Shown here in pieces: positions 55,102 through 62,969 of a stretch of 64,000 bases of DNA. A program made the translations under genes and the position numbers. This stretch comes from a virus. The notes under the pieces are model-generated. The model saw only the letters and a list, made by a program, of their open reading frames with translations, searched no databases and was not told the DNA's origin. The DNA lies in the IMG/VR virus record IMGVR_UViG_3300036770_007547, positions 1 through 64,000 of that record. The stretch is one strand, 5' to 3'. Positions within the stretch are counted from its first letter, which is position 1; each line of letters begins with the position of its first letter.

Positions 55102-55652
55102 TCCAACAAGTTCATGTGCAGGGCCACCAAATGGGCATAGCCCAGGGCATGGCTTTTCTTGAACACGAAACCGCGACTGTGATCACCGTCCCATACCGAA
55201 GCAAACACTTGGTCCCAGGGCTGATTCTGTAGATGTGCCTTGCCCGGGCGTATCACGGATATAAAAGCCGCCATGCGTGGTATAGAATCTGGTCGCATGG
55301 ATGCCAAGAGAGCATCATAATTTCCAATGTGTGCGATTTTCTCGGCCCAGACCGGATCTTTCCATAACCTCTGCCAGTTTGGTTCGCGATCCATCATGGC
55401 TTGATAGTGTTCGGCATCTCGCACCAGCTGATACACGCTCATGTTCAAGAGATCGATCTTGAAGTACCCGCGGCGATCGGCTTCGTCATAGGTGATGCTG
55501 GCACATCCGTTCACAGCATCATAGGGTATCCCGGTCACATACACACCGCTGTTGTGGTGTCGTCCGCTGGCGTCCAGCCTCGCAGGTATGCACCTCACAA
55601 GGTCAATCACTTGTTGTCGATCTGCTAGATCGATGTCAATGTCTGCGCTCAT
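55089..55652 (-). CDS. Conserved phage protein with DnaE-like sequence pattern
   Basis: 187 residues from MSADIDIDLADRQQVIDL. DIDIDLADR, the HHNSGVYVT segment and GYFKIDLLNMSVYQL resemble successive motifs of bacterial replicative DNA polymerase III alpha (DIDIDF..R, HAAGVVI, KFDFLGL). Much shorter than any polymerase, so activity is doubtful. Could be a fragment adapted to another role. Confidence 0.7.
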   Translation of the reverse strand: MSADIDIDLADRQQVIDLVRCIPARLDASGRHHNSGVYVTGIPYDAVNGCASITYDEADRRGYFKIDLLNMSVYQLVRDAEHYQAMMDREPNWQRLWKDPVWAEKIAHIGNYDALLASMRPDSIPRMAAFISVIRPGKAHLQNQPWDQVFASVWDGDHSRGFVFKKSHALGYAHLVALHMNLLDQSE

Positions 55653-56350
55653 TACCAACCGGCCTTGGACAAAATTTCTCGAGCATATTCACGATCAGCG
55701 GGATATTCACGGAATCTGCGATCCCAGTAGTCAGCATCGATCCAGGGCCATATCATGGTCAGTTGCTCGGGATTGATGCGATTGAGATATCCTTGCCCGC
55801 TTTCACAATTATACAGCACCCAGGCACTGATGCGACCAGTGGTGATGGCAAAGGCGATGGCGTTGTCGTTGCCAAATCTCAGATAGTCGTGTGCGGGATT
55901 TTCAGTGTCATCTTGCCAACACATGCCATGCTCCACGGCTCGGGACAAGGCATCGTTGACATGCTCGGTTCGCAGATACTGGTACAACCACTCGCTGTAA
56001 ATGCTGTCTCGGCACCAATGATCGAGTTTTTTGTTTTCGCGTATCAACCAGTCAGTGAATCTGGGCACATTGATGGCTCGTATTTTCTGACAGTGACGGC
56101 CAAACTTCACGAAGGCACGATAATACGACGAGGCCGCGAAGTCTTCCCAGTTGCGGCTGCGACAACTACCTTGCGTGATTTCATAGAATCTCTGATAGGC
56201 CTTGAGCCCGATGTTTACCCCCACTTCGTCGCGTTCTTGATGTCGACGTTTGGGTTCGCACATGTGAACCAGCAGACTGCCTTCGCGCCGGAAACTGCGC
56301 TGGCAATGCTGGCACTGATACTCAGTCGTTGGCGCCGTGATCGCGTTCAT
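55652..56350 (-). CDS. C2H2 zinc-finger conserved phage protein
   Basis: 232 residues from MNAITAPTTEYQCQHC. N-terminal CQHCQRSFRREGSLLVHMC gives a C2H2/C2HC-type finger, followed by a conserved helical domain with YQRFYEITQ and CRDSIYSEWLYQYLR. I recall close equivalents in marine T4-like phages, unassigned. DNA or RNA binding inferred. Confidence 0.75.
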   Translation of the reverse strand: MNAITAPTTEYQCQHCQRSFRREGSLLVHMCEPKRRHQERDEVGVNIGLKAYQRFYEITQGSCRSRNWEDFAASSYYRAFVKFGRHCQKIRAINVPRFTDWLIRENKKLDHWCRDSIYSEWLYQYLRTEHVNDALSRAVEHGMCWQDDTENPAHDYLRFGNDNAIAFAITTGRISAWVLYNCESGQGYLNRINPEQLTMIWPWIDADYWDRRFREYPADREYAREILSKAGW

Positions 56351-56768
56351 ATTCTCGCAGTTCTCGGGCATCGATCATGGAAGCAAGAGTCTCGATGTCA
56401 TTGATCTTCCAGGCCGGGAACAAGTTCATCAATCTTTTTTTGACATCGTTGGCCGACTTCTTGTCGTCGCGACCTCGCAGCTTGATGTACTGATGATCAA
56501 ACGCTCCCAGGCCGGGACTCACTGCCGTGGCCGACAACCATTGCAGTTTTGGATGTCGATTTATGGCAAAAAAGTTTCGATTGAGATGATAGTTGGTGCT
56601 TTGTACATAGTACTCCTGCATGTCTTGGCTGGCAGAAACTGTGCTGCCCCAGCGTATCATTAGATAGTTGGAGAATCGCTTGCGTTCTTCGTCGGTGAGT
56701 TCGTCGTAGAATCCGCGATTCTTGCGATCCAACTGCGTCATCTCGTTGCGTATGTGTAGTTTATCCAT
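56322..56768 (-). CDS. Conserved T4-like phage protein, possible replication accessory
   Basis: 148 residues. MTQLDRKNRGFYDELTDEER, RFSNYLMIRWGSTV and HPKLQWLSATAVSPG. Conserved in the cyanophage genomes I recall, near replication genes, without agreed function. Overlaps the zinc-finger gene by 29 bp. Confidence 0.75.
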   Translation of the reverse strand: MDKLHIRNEMTQLDRKNRGFYDELTDEERKRFSNYLMIRWGSTVSASQDMQEYYVQSTNYHLNRNFFAINRHPKLQWLSATAVSPGLGAFDHQYIKLRGRDDKKSANDVKKRLMNLFPAWKINDIETLASMIDARELREYERDHGAND

Positions 56769-56979
56769 TGCGGCGACTCATGCTGTTGATGACCCGGGCA
56801 TGCGCATCCAACTGTCGATGCACCCGGCGCAGATCTTTCTGCAAGGCTTCGATCGTGGCTCGCTGGCTTTCCACGATGTCTTGCAATCTCCGCAAGTCTT
56901 GATCATGCTTGCTGGCATCTAGTTTGGGGTTTGATTTTGCTGTGGGTTCCACTGTGGTGGATGATTGGTATTGTGTCAT
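56761..56979 (-). CDS. Small coiled-coil protein
   Basis: 72 residues: low-complexity Ser/Thr start, then a single heptad-rich helix (LRRLQDIVESQRATIEALQ). Overlaps the next gene by 8 bp. Function unknown. Confidence 0.6.
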   Translation of the reverse strand: MTQYQSSTTVEPTAKSNPKLDASKHDQDLRRLQDIVESQRATIEALQKDLRRVHRQLDAHARVINSMSRRNG

Positions 56980-56981
56980 GT

Positions 56982-57482
56982 CTACCAGGCCTTGCTGTAG
57001 TCAACGATCTCGCAGTTGCGTGATATGTCCCGAACGAAATACACACACTCGGGCTCGGGATCGTCGTTGATAGGCACTGCCAAGATTTGACCGTTCTTGA
57101 GCTTGGGCGCATACCATGTCACTTCGTGATAGATGTCCACGATCTCGATGTCAGGGAAACTGGGCCGGAAACTTGACAATGGATTGAATTGGAAGGCCTT
57201 GAATCCTCGGTCATTGATCGATGTCAAAGGCAGCATTTCTAGATCTCCGAGATCGGGTTCTCCTATCAAGATCTGCCAATCCACGGGCATGCTCACGATG
57301 TCTTGATTGATCCTCAACACCAGTGCCGGAGCATTGAAGCTCTCCAAGAAGATCAAAGGAATGTAGTGATAGTCGGGATTGCCGGGATCGCTGTTGTCCA
57401 GGATGGCAAATCTCATGTCATCGATCTTGTCCGGCAGTGTGTCGAGGTCATAAGCGATGTTGTCTAGGGTCAGTATCTTCAT
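56982..57482 (-). CDS. Conserved T4-like phage protein, unknown function
   Basis: 166 residues from MKILTLDNIAYDLDTLPDKI. YIPLIFLESFNAPALVLRIN, FNPLSSFRPSFPDIEI and LAVPINDDPEPECVYFVRD are highly conserved in equivalents I recall from cyanophages. Beta-rich; unknown role, placed between UvsW and replication genes. Confidence 0.8.
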   Translation of the reverse strand: MKILTLDNIAYDLDTLPDKIDDMRFAILDNSDPGNPDYHYIPLIFLESFNAPALVLRINQDIVSMPVDWQILIGEPDLGDLEMLPLTSINDRGFKAFQFNPLSSFRPSFPDIEIVDIYHEVTWYAPKLKNGQILAVPINDDPEPECVYFVRDISRNCEIVDYSKAW

Positions 57483-57514
57483 TCTAGTTATTGTAGATGG
57501 TGATTGACGAAATG

Positions 57515-58972
57515 TCAATTCCATTCCAACCTTTCTTGTGTGAATGGATATTCGGCTTCACGATAGTAGGCTTTCCTCTTGGTGAGATGTCGTTTCGCAA
57601 ATTTGCATGTACTTGTTATGTCCCAGATCTGCACAAAGTCTTTGTCTTCGGCCTTGCGGATTCCACGTCCGATTGACTGGATGACTCGCACAAAACTCTT
57701 GCCAGGTTCCACCAGCACGAGATTAAAGATCCTGGGGATGTTGATGCCCACAGCGGCCACGCCATAGGTTGCGACAATGATTTTATCTGTTGCCTCCGCC
57801 ACCGAGTCATAATGATCCTGCCTTTCCCCGGCCTTGGTACCGCCGGATATGAATACCGCATTTGTGAGACGTGACACCAGCTCTTGTCCGGCCGCGATAC
57901 GATCCACCAACACCAGAGTGTTGCCAGTTTCGTTGACACGCTGTATGAGTTCGGCCATGGTGTCCAATCTACCAGGTTCTTCTAACAGGTACTTGAGCTC
58001 GCTCTGATAGTTGTTGTACTCCACATGATCCACCAACTGCACCACATTGACATGGCACTGGGCCAACACACCTTGCTCTTGCAGTTCCACTGCGGCCAGT
58101 CGGTTGATGACTGGCCCGATACTGACTTCAAGGGCACGGCTTTCAAACTGTTCTTTGGGTATGGTTCCGGTCAAACCCCACCTGATCGGCACTTGCGACA
58201 TCACGCCCGTGAGCAAGGTCTTGAGCGCATCGGCCTTGGCCATGTGTACCTCGTCCACGATCACACAGATCACACCTTCCAGGAATTCTCCGATGGTGAT
58301 GTCGGCCACTTGGTTGCGTGTGTTTTTTAACAGCACATTGAGGCTCTGCCAAGTGCAGATGGTATGCTGGTGTCCAAACTCTTTCCTGTCACCAAAGAAC
58401 ACGCCCACATCTAACTGCATGTTGCGATAGTCTTTCTCGGTCTGTGTGACAAGACTCTTGTTGGGCACGATCACGATGCTACGACCATGGCGCTCTACTC
58501 GCTGGCTCAGGGCCGCGGTCATGATGGTCTTGCCAGCACCTGTGGCCACCTCTTGCAGGCACTGCGGCGTGGACAAAAACGAGTTGATGATCTTGACTTG
58601 ATAGTCTCTGAGTCGTATGGGCTCACCGGCCGCGGGATGATTGGCGGGCCATGATATGTGAGCGAAGCTGTCTTCGTTGACACTGTCAAATTCAAAAAAG
58701 GTGGGATAATCTCGACGATCATCGAGCTCGATATCGTAGTCAAGGCTTTCCAATATTGGAAGTATCTCCGGCAAGAGATTGACATAGGTGCTACCGCCCA
58801 TCTGGAAATAGCTGACCTTGCCGTCCCAACGGCCCAGTCTCACAGCCGGGAGATATCGAGCATAAGGCACATCGTATTTGAACTGGTTGACCAGTCGTCG
58901 ACGTGCGTCGAGATCCAGTCCTTCGATTTTGACGTTGACTTCGTCGTGTATGATTAGAGTGGCCTGGCGCAT
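57515..58972 (-). CDS. uvsW: UvsW-like DNA/RNA helicase
   Basis: 485 residues. N-terminal DNA-binding region, Walker A EVATGAGKTIMT, Walker B VIVDEVHMAK, motif III GLTGTIPK, motif VI QSIGRGIRKAE. T4 UvsW unwinds R-loops and remodels forks. The promoter (TTGACT, 17 bp, TATACT) places the start site on the ATG, so translation is predicted to be leaderless. Confidence 0.93.
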   Translation of the reverse strand: MRQATLIIHDEVNVKIEGLDLDARRRLVNQFKYDVPYARYLPAVRLGRWDGKVSYFQMGGSTYVNLLPEILPILESLDYDIELDDRRDYPTFFEFDSVNEDSFAHISWPANHPAAGEPIRLRDYQVKIINSFLSTPQCLQEVATGAGKTIMTAALSQRVERHGRSIVIVPNKSLVTQTEKDYRNMQLDVGVFFGDRKEFGHQHTICTWQSLNVLLKNTRNQVADITIGEFLEGVICVIVDEVHMAKADALKTLLTGVMSQVPIRWGLTGTIPKEQFESRALEVSIGPVINRLAAVELQEQGVLAQCHVNVVQLVDHVEYNNYQSELKYLLEEPGRLDTMAELIQRVNETGNTLVLVDRIAAGQELVSRLTNAVFISGGTKAGERQDHYDSVAEATDKIIVATYGVAAVGINIPRIFNLVLVEPGKSFVRVIQSIGRGIRKAEDKDFVQIWDITSTCKFAKRHLTKRKAYYREAEYPFTQERLEWN

Positions 58973-58978
58973 GTTGCA

Positions 58979-59007
58979 AGTATACAGGCTTTATTTACAC
59001 AAGTCAA
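58979..59007 (-). promoter_or_regulatory. Sigma70-type promoter for uvsW, leaderless
   Basis: TTGACT, 17 bp, TATACT, then 6 nt to the ATG at 58972. The -35 overlaps the T-run of the preceding terminator. Confidence 0.7.
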
Positions 59008-59036
59008 AAAAAGAGGATGATATCTCTATCATCCTC
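59006..59036 (-). terminator. Strong intrinsic terminator
   Basis: GAGGATGATA and TATCATCCTC form a perfect 10 bp stem with a 4 nt loop, followed by seven Ts on the minus strand; it ends the AAA+ gene transcript. Confidence 0.92.
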
Positions 59037-59089
59037 AAAACCAGTCGCCTAGGAGCTAGACTGTGTTGGCGGCTGGGGTACTGCTGTCT

Positions 59090-60127
59090 TTAACCACCCA
59101 TCTTCATGCAAGTGGTCTCTGCCAGGCGTGTCCAGCGCTCGGCACTGAGCTTGCGCAAGTCTGCGATCTTCAGCGCCATACGCAGGCTCATCTCACGCAA
59201 ACGGGTCTGATTCTTCTCCATGAATGCCACCACTTCTTCTTGCTCGGCATCAGTGAAATCGTAGTTCTGGAACAGCATGCCGTCTTGTGCGATCTGGCGT
59301 ATGCGCAGGATCTTGTCGCGCATGGTGTCAAGTGTGAGATCGAGATAGTGACAGCGACTCTGGAGTGCGTCCAAGTGATCTCTCAGTTTCTGCGATTTCA
59401 TCTGGTCAAACTTGAGGTTGGTGATGAAAATCACCGAGCCTTTGAACTCGAACCGATCGGGGATGCCTTCACGACGCAGGGCCGAACTCTCCGAAAGCCA
59501 TGAAATGGTACGCTTCTTGCCCGAGTCTAAAGCACCTTTCAGCAAGTTCAAGCTCACATCATCGAGCAGAATGCTGTCACAGTCATCAAACACCAAGAGA
59601 CAGTTCTCGTCACTGTGATGGAACAGAGTCTGGTACAAGCCGATGGGAGTGGCACTGCCCTTTACCACTTGGGTTCTCAGTCGCTTGTTCGAGATGGTGT
59701 CAAACAATTGAGCCTTTTCCACTTCTTGCTCGATGCCAAATGATTTGCCAACTCCGGGCGGGCCCGACACGATCATGGCGCGAATGTCACCGCTGATACA
59801 GGCTTTGGTCATCTCGGTGAGGATGTCAAAACGCTCGCGGATGCGAGTCATCACTGCTTCGTCGGTTTCTTGGGTTTCGGCCACTGCCGCTGATTTGAAT
59901 GCCACGGTGTTGTCTGAGCTCACGCTGTCTCCATTAACGAATTCGATGTCATGCAGGCTGTCCACCCGCACCCGGATGTTGTCGGCGTAACCGGGAAAAG
60001 TTCCGCCATTGGCCACTACCACATTTCCACCCTTGGCATCGGTAACAAAATCACGCACCAGCGTGAAGCGCAGTCCCGACACATCTTGATTACGGTATGT
60101 ACCTTTTCGGATAACGACTTGGGTCAT
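59090..60127 (-). CDS. AAA+ ATPase, early gene
   Basis: 345 residues. Walker A SGPPGVGKSFG near 121, Walker B LLVFDDCDS near 172, sensor-1 FITNLKFDQ, plus a beta-rich N-terminal domain and a helical end. It resembles phage AAA+ proteins with RuvB-like or helicase-loader roles, unassigned. Transcribed alone from an early promoter and ended by a strong terminator. Confidence 0.85.
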   Translation of the reverse strand: MTQVVIRKGTYRNQDVSGLRFTLVRDFVTDAKGGNVVVANGGTFPGYADNIRVRVDSLHDIEFVNGDSVSSDNTVAFKSAAVAETQETDEAVMTRIRERFDILTEMTKACISGDIRAMIVSGPPGVGKSFGIEQEVEKAQLFDTISNKRLRTQVVKGSATPIGLYQTLFHHSDENCLLVFDDCDSILLDDVSLNLLKGALDSGKKRTISWLSESSALRREGIPDRFEFKGSVIFITNLKFDQMKSQKLRDHLDALQSRCHYLDLTLDTMRDKILRIRQIAQDGMLFQNYDFTDAEQEEVVAFMEKNQTRLREMSLRMALKIADLRKLSAERWTRLAETTCMKMGG

Positions 60128-60157
60128 TTACTAGCTCCTTTGTTGTATTGTTCTATT

Positions 60158-60186
60158 ATTATATGCAAAATGGAATTATTGGTCAA
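60158..60186 (-). promoter_or_regulatory. Early promoter (GGTTGACCA family)
   Basis: TTGACC, 17 bp, TATAAT, upstream of the AAA+ gene; the TGA of the -35 is the stop codon of the gene at 60183. Confidence 0.8.
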
Positions 60187-60383
60187 CCGCTGATCTTGTC
60201 AAAGATCTGCTGTTGTAAATATGCCACATCTTCGCGGTTGACATAAAAATCTGTGCGCGGATCCCAGTACTCGCCCGCTTTGGGGTCGTAGTACAGGACC
60301 TGCCCGTTGGGGTAATGGAACGGGCCTTCAAGTCCCGGGCGTTCGCTGTAGTTTTGATTGTGCTTGAAAACCGTGTAGCCCAT
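60183..60383 (-). CDS. 66-residue early protein, unknown function
   Basis: MGYTVFKHNQNYSERPGLEG then YDPKAGEYWDPRTDFYVNRE. Tyr/Asp-rich; unknown. GGAG lies 7 nt before ATG. Own promoter at 60412. Confidence 0.65.
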   Translation of the reverse strand: MGYTVFKHNQNYSERPGLEGPFHYPNGQVLYYDPKAGEYWDPRTDFYVNREDVAYLQQQIFDKISG

Positions 60384-60411
60384 GGTCAACTCCAAAATTC
60401 AGTATGTTCAC

Positions 60412-60440
60412 ATTGTACCAGATCGGGAATTATTGGTCAA
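60412..60440 (-). promoter_or_regulatory. Early promoter (GGTTGACCA family)
   Basis: TTGACC, 17 bp, TACAAT, for the gene at 60383; lies directly after the terminator at 60446. Confidence 0.75.
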
Positions 60441-60445
60441 CCATG

Positions 60446-60472
60446 AAAAACCCTGCTCGGGGCAGGGTTTTT
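60446..60472. terminator. Bidirectional intrinsic terminator
   Basis: AAAAACCCTGC and GCAGGGTTTTT form an 11 bp stem around a 5 nt loop with T-runs on both strands; ends the minus-strand gene at 60491. Confidence 0.9.
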
Positions 60473-60490
60473 GGCGGCGCAACAAAAATA

Positions 60491-61297
60491 TCAGGGGTTG
60501 AGACTGCGCAGATACTCTTCGCCCTCGTCGTCTACCATGTCCAACCAATAGTCGCCATTGGTGATGTCGATGTTTCCGGGCACGGCCTTGAGGGCCCGAT
60601 ACCATTGTCCTTGATAACGCACCGTGTCATTTTCGTTGTAGAATTGCCAACGGCTCCACACCGGCAAGGGCAGAGTGCGCCACGAACTCATGGTGCTGGT
60701 GGGCACATTTGCCTCTACATCACGAATGGCCATGACCATGACACCACGTGCGTCCCTGACCACAGTACCTGCGATGTAACTGGTGGTTGAGTTCCACTCG
60801 GGCATGTCAACACCGGGTTGCCAGCGCATGTCACATGTGAACACATCACCGTCTTGCAGAGTGTACACCCATTGTCCCAGGGTCTCGGATGTACGGATCA
60901 GCGACACTGGTGTTCCATTGATGGCAGCGTTTGCCCGCGGATCCGCACAGAATCCCTGGGGGGTCATCTCAGCATAAAAAGCACTGTAGGTGCCGTCGCC
61001 GCCGCTGACCATGGAAGGTATTTCGTGTTCGTAGTTGATGTGGATATAATTGGCCACGCTGCCGTACAACGTGAGCATGCCGCCGGTGACAGTGATCTCG
61101 TAGGGCTCGCTGCCCTGGCTAGCGATGTCTTTGGTCCAGGACCAGAGAACGCTGTTGTATTGCGTGCCCGGTGCCGGGGTCGAATTTACCGTGGGCACTG
61201 TGCCATCAAAAATAACGGTGCCACCCAGTTTTACAGTGCATCTCACCGGGTTTGAGCCGTGTCCGGTGCCTAGTTCACGGAATGTTCGTGTTGTCAT
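60491..61297 (-). CDS. Adhesin/virion-surface protein with carbohydrate-binding-like modules
   Basis: 268 residues. The first 100 are beta-rich. From about residue 165 two modules (WNSTTSYIAGTVVRDARG and YNENDTVRYQGQWYRAL) follow the CBM5/12 pattern seen in the tail protein at 32874. GGAG and a late box precede the ATG. It likely binds surface glycan as part of the virion. Confidence 0.72.
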   Translation of the reverse strand: MTTRTFRELGTGHGSNPVRCTVKLGGTVIFDGTVPTVNSTPAPGTQYNSVLWSWTKDIASQGSEPYEITVTGGMLTLYGSVANYIHINYEHEIPSMVSGGDGTYSAFYAEMTPQGFCADPRANAAINGTPVSLIRTSETLGQWVYTLQDGDVFTCDMRWQPGVDMPEWNSTTSYIAGTVVRDARGVMVMAIRDVEANVPTSTMSSWRTLPLPVWSRWQFYNENDTVRYQGQWYRALKAVPGNIDITNGDYWLDMVDDEGEEYLRSLNP

Positions 61298-61317
61298 TGT
61301 GCGATTCTCCAGTGCTG

Positions 61318-61325
61318 TATTTATG
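61318..61325 (-). promoter_or_regulatory. Late promoter box CATAAATA
   Basis: CATAAATA, 20 nt before the ATG at 61297. Confidence 0.55.
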
Positions 61326-61333
61326 GCTGATTT

Positions 61334-62110
61334 TCAACACCAATATCTAGCCATAAAATCATCGTGGATTTCGTGTGGTTTGGGCTGTCCGTGGAATATC
61401 ACCAATCGTGTGTCGGGAGGAAGTATGCTGCCGCCTCCGGGACGAAGATAGGTGCGGGTTTTCATGTCCATGCCGCCTTCGCGCACTTGCCAGCGCCAGC
61501 TTCGTGCCACGCCATCATCAAAGAATCGCCGGACATCGGGCGTGAGATACGAGGTCATGTAGTCTTGATCACCGGGATATTTGCGCATGATATTGCCGAG
61601 CTGATGCTGCCGAAACGCTTTCCAGATATGCGGGAAGAACTCGGTGTCCCAGTACATCACCGAACTGTTCATACCCTGCCAATTTGGGCGCCAGAGATAG
61701 CGGAAGTCGCGTATGGTCCAGAAATACCGGGGACTCAGAGCCGTGATCCAGTCCAGATTGCCGGTGATGACCACGTCTAGATCCAGATAAAACATGCGTC
61801 CATGGAAATGCCGGGGATCAAACATCTGCATCTTGTACCACCAAGCTCGCTTGGGCCCGCTCACATTGCTCCAGATTTCGAGATCGTGGCGTATCATGTG
61901 TCCGGGCACCGGGCGTTCGGGTTCGGTAAACACATGCATGCGGATGGGATAGGAAAAATTCCGCTCCAGCATGCTGTGTAGTTTTTCCACGTATTCCCAA
62001 CCATACATGTCGCCGTGTATCACACAGGCGCAATCGATGCCATTGTTGGGATCGCGCAGTTCGGTGGGCGTCAATCTTTCGAGAGCTTTCCTGCCAGCCT
62101 TTTTAGCCAT
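61334..62110 (-). CDS. Glycosyltransferase (GT-A, GT8-like)
   Basis: 258 residues. RMFYLDLDVVITGNLD gives the DxD nucleotide-sugar and metal motif, and VIFHGQPKPHEI the C-terminal His motif. It transfers a sugar from a nucleotide donor. It overlaps the next gene upstream by 40 bp and belongs to a glycan block at the right end. Confidence 0.82.
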   Translation of the reverse strand: MAKKAGRKALERLTPTELRDPNNGIDCACVIHGDMYGWEYVEKLHSMLERNFSYPIRMHVFTEPERPVPGHMIRHDLEIWSNVSGPKRAWWYKMQMFDPRHFHGRMFYLDLDVVITGNLDWITALSPRYFWTIRDFRYLWRPNWQGMNSSVMYWDTEFFPHIWKAFRQHQLGNIMRKYPGDQDYMTSYLTPDVRRFFDDGVARSWRWQVREGGMDMKTRTYLRPGGGSILPPDTRLVIFHGQPKPHEIHDDFMARYWC

Positions 62111-62931
62111 AGTCCTTGTCTAATCTCTTCTACTGTGTATTCGGTGTGACTGATCTCGATCAACCATTGATTCCGATCAGGCACTTCGGCATCTTCGATG
62201 TCTGCTATACTTATTGATACCGGATGTGCCAGGCTGGACTGATCCACAACAACGGGTGATCCGCGCAATGCAGCCTGTATGCCCACTCCACTGTTGTAAT
62301 TTATCACGGCGTGATAGTCAAACTTGAGATCGTAGGTGTCATACGTGGTGGGGAGTCTGCGCGGACTTTCGATGCGAACATCTCCTGCATAATTTATGCG
62401 TTTGTGATTGATGCGGCTGCGCGGGTGTGGTCGTATCACCACTGGACGGTCTGTGTATCTTCGCAGCTCTTGTATGGTGGAATTGATCCAGGATTCCTGG
62501 CTGACCATGCTGTCGGTCTGCAGACTCTGTTGATGCTGTGAAGCTATCAATATCGCGGGGTTGGTCTGTGATGTTTCAAACAAGGCCAAGCCCAGTTGTT
62601 CGGGTCTTTTGGCATCGAGATCTTCGGTGTGTCCATAATAACCATCGGCCGTGATGTTGTTGATGGCCACCTTCCAAGTGGTGCCACGATGCAGAGCGCC
62701 CACATCGACCACGATCACAGGACGGCCTTGATCGACATAGTGTTTGTAAACCGATTGATTGGGTTTCATCCTTCCGTGCCACAGCACGCTCCATATCACG
62801 GCAGCATCAGCATCATAAGAACCGTCCACGGTTCTGATACCGGCCGCCCGTGCGCTGTCCAACAGAGCTGACATGGCACTGCCGCTGTTCTGTGCGCATT
62901 GGAAAGGAAAATAGGCTAAGGTTTCGATCAC
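62071..62931 (-). CDS. GT-B-like glycan-biosynthesis protein, copy A
   Basis: 286 residues, GTG start. VIRPHPRSRINHKRINYAGD, the HAVINYNSGVGIQAALRG loop and PVVVDQSSLAHPVS have the character of a GT-B C-terminal domain, as in capsule-type transferases. Divergent plus gene at 62970 is a paralogue. Confidence 0.68.
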   Translation of the reverse strand: MIETLAYFPFQCAQNSGSAMSALLDSARAAGIRTVDGSYDADAAVIWSVLWHGRMKPNQSVYKHYVDQGRPVIVVDVGALHRGTTWKVAINNITADGYYGHTEDLDAKRPEQLGLALFETSQTNPAILIASQHQQSLQTDSMVSQESWINSTIQELRRYTDRPVVIRPHPRSRINHKRINYAGDVRIESPRRLPTTYDTYDLKFDYHAVINYNSGVGIQAALRGSPVVVDQSSLAHPVSISIADIEDAEVPDRNQWLIEISHTEYTVEEIRQGLWLKRLAGKLSKD

Positions 62932-62937
62932 TAAATA
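62931..62937 (+). promoter_or_regulatory. Late promoter box CTAAATA (plus strand)
   Basis: CTAAATA, 32 nt before the ATG at 62970; overlaps the GTG start of the divergent gene. Confidence 0.5.
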
Positions 62938-62969
62938 TCCTCGGTGGTATCGTTTAATTATTCATTGTC

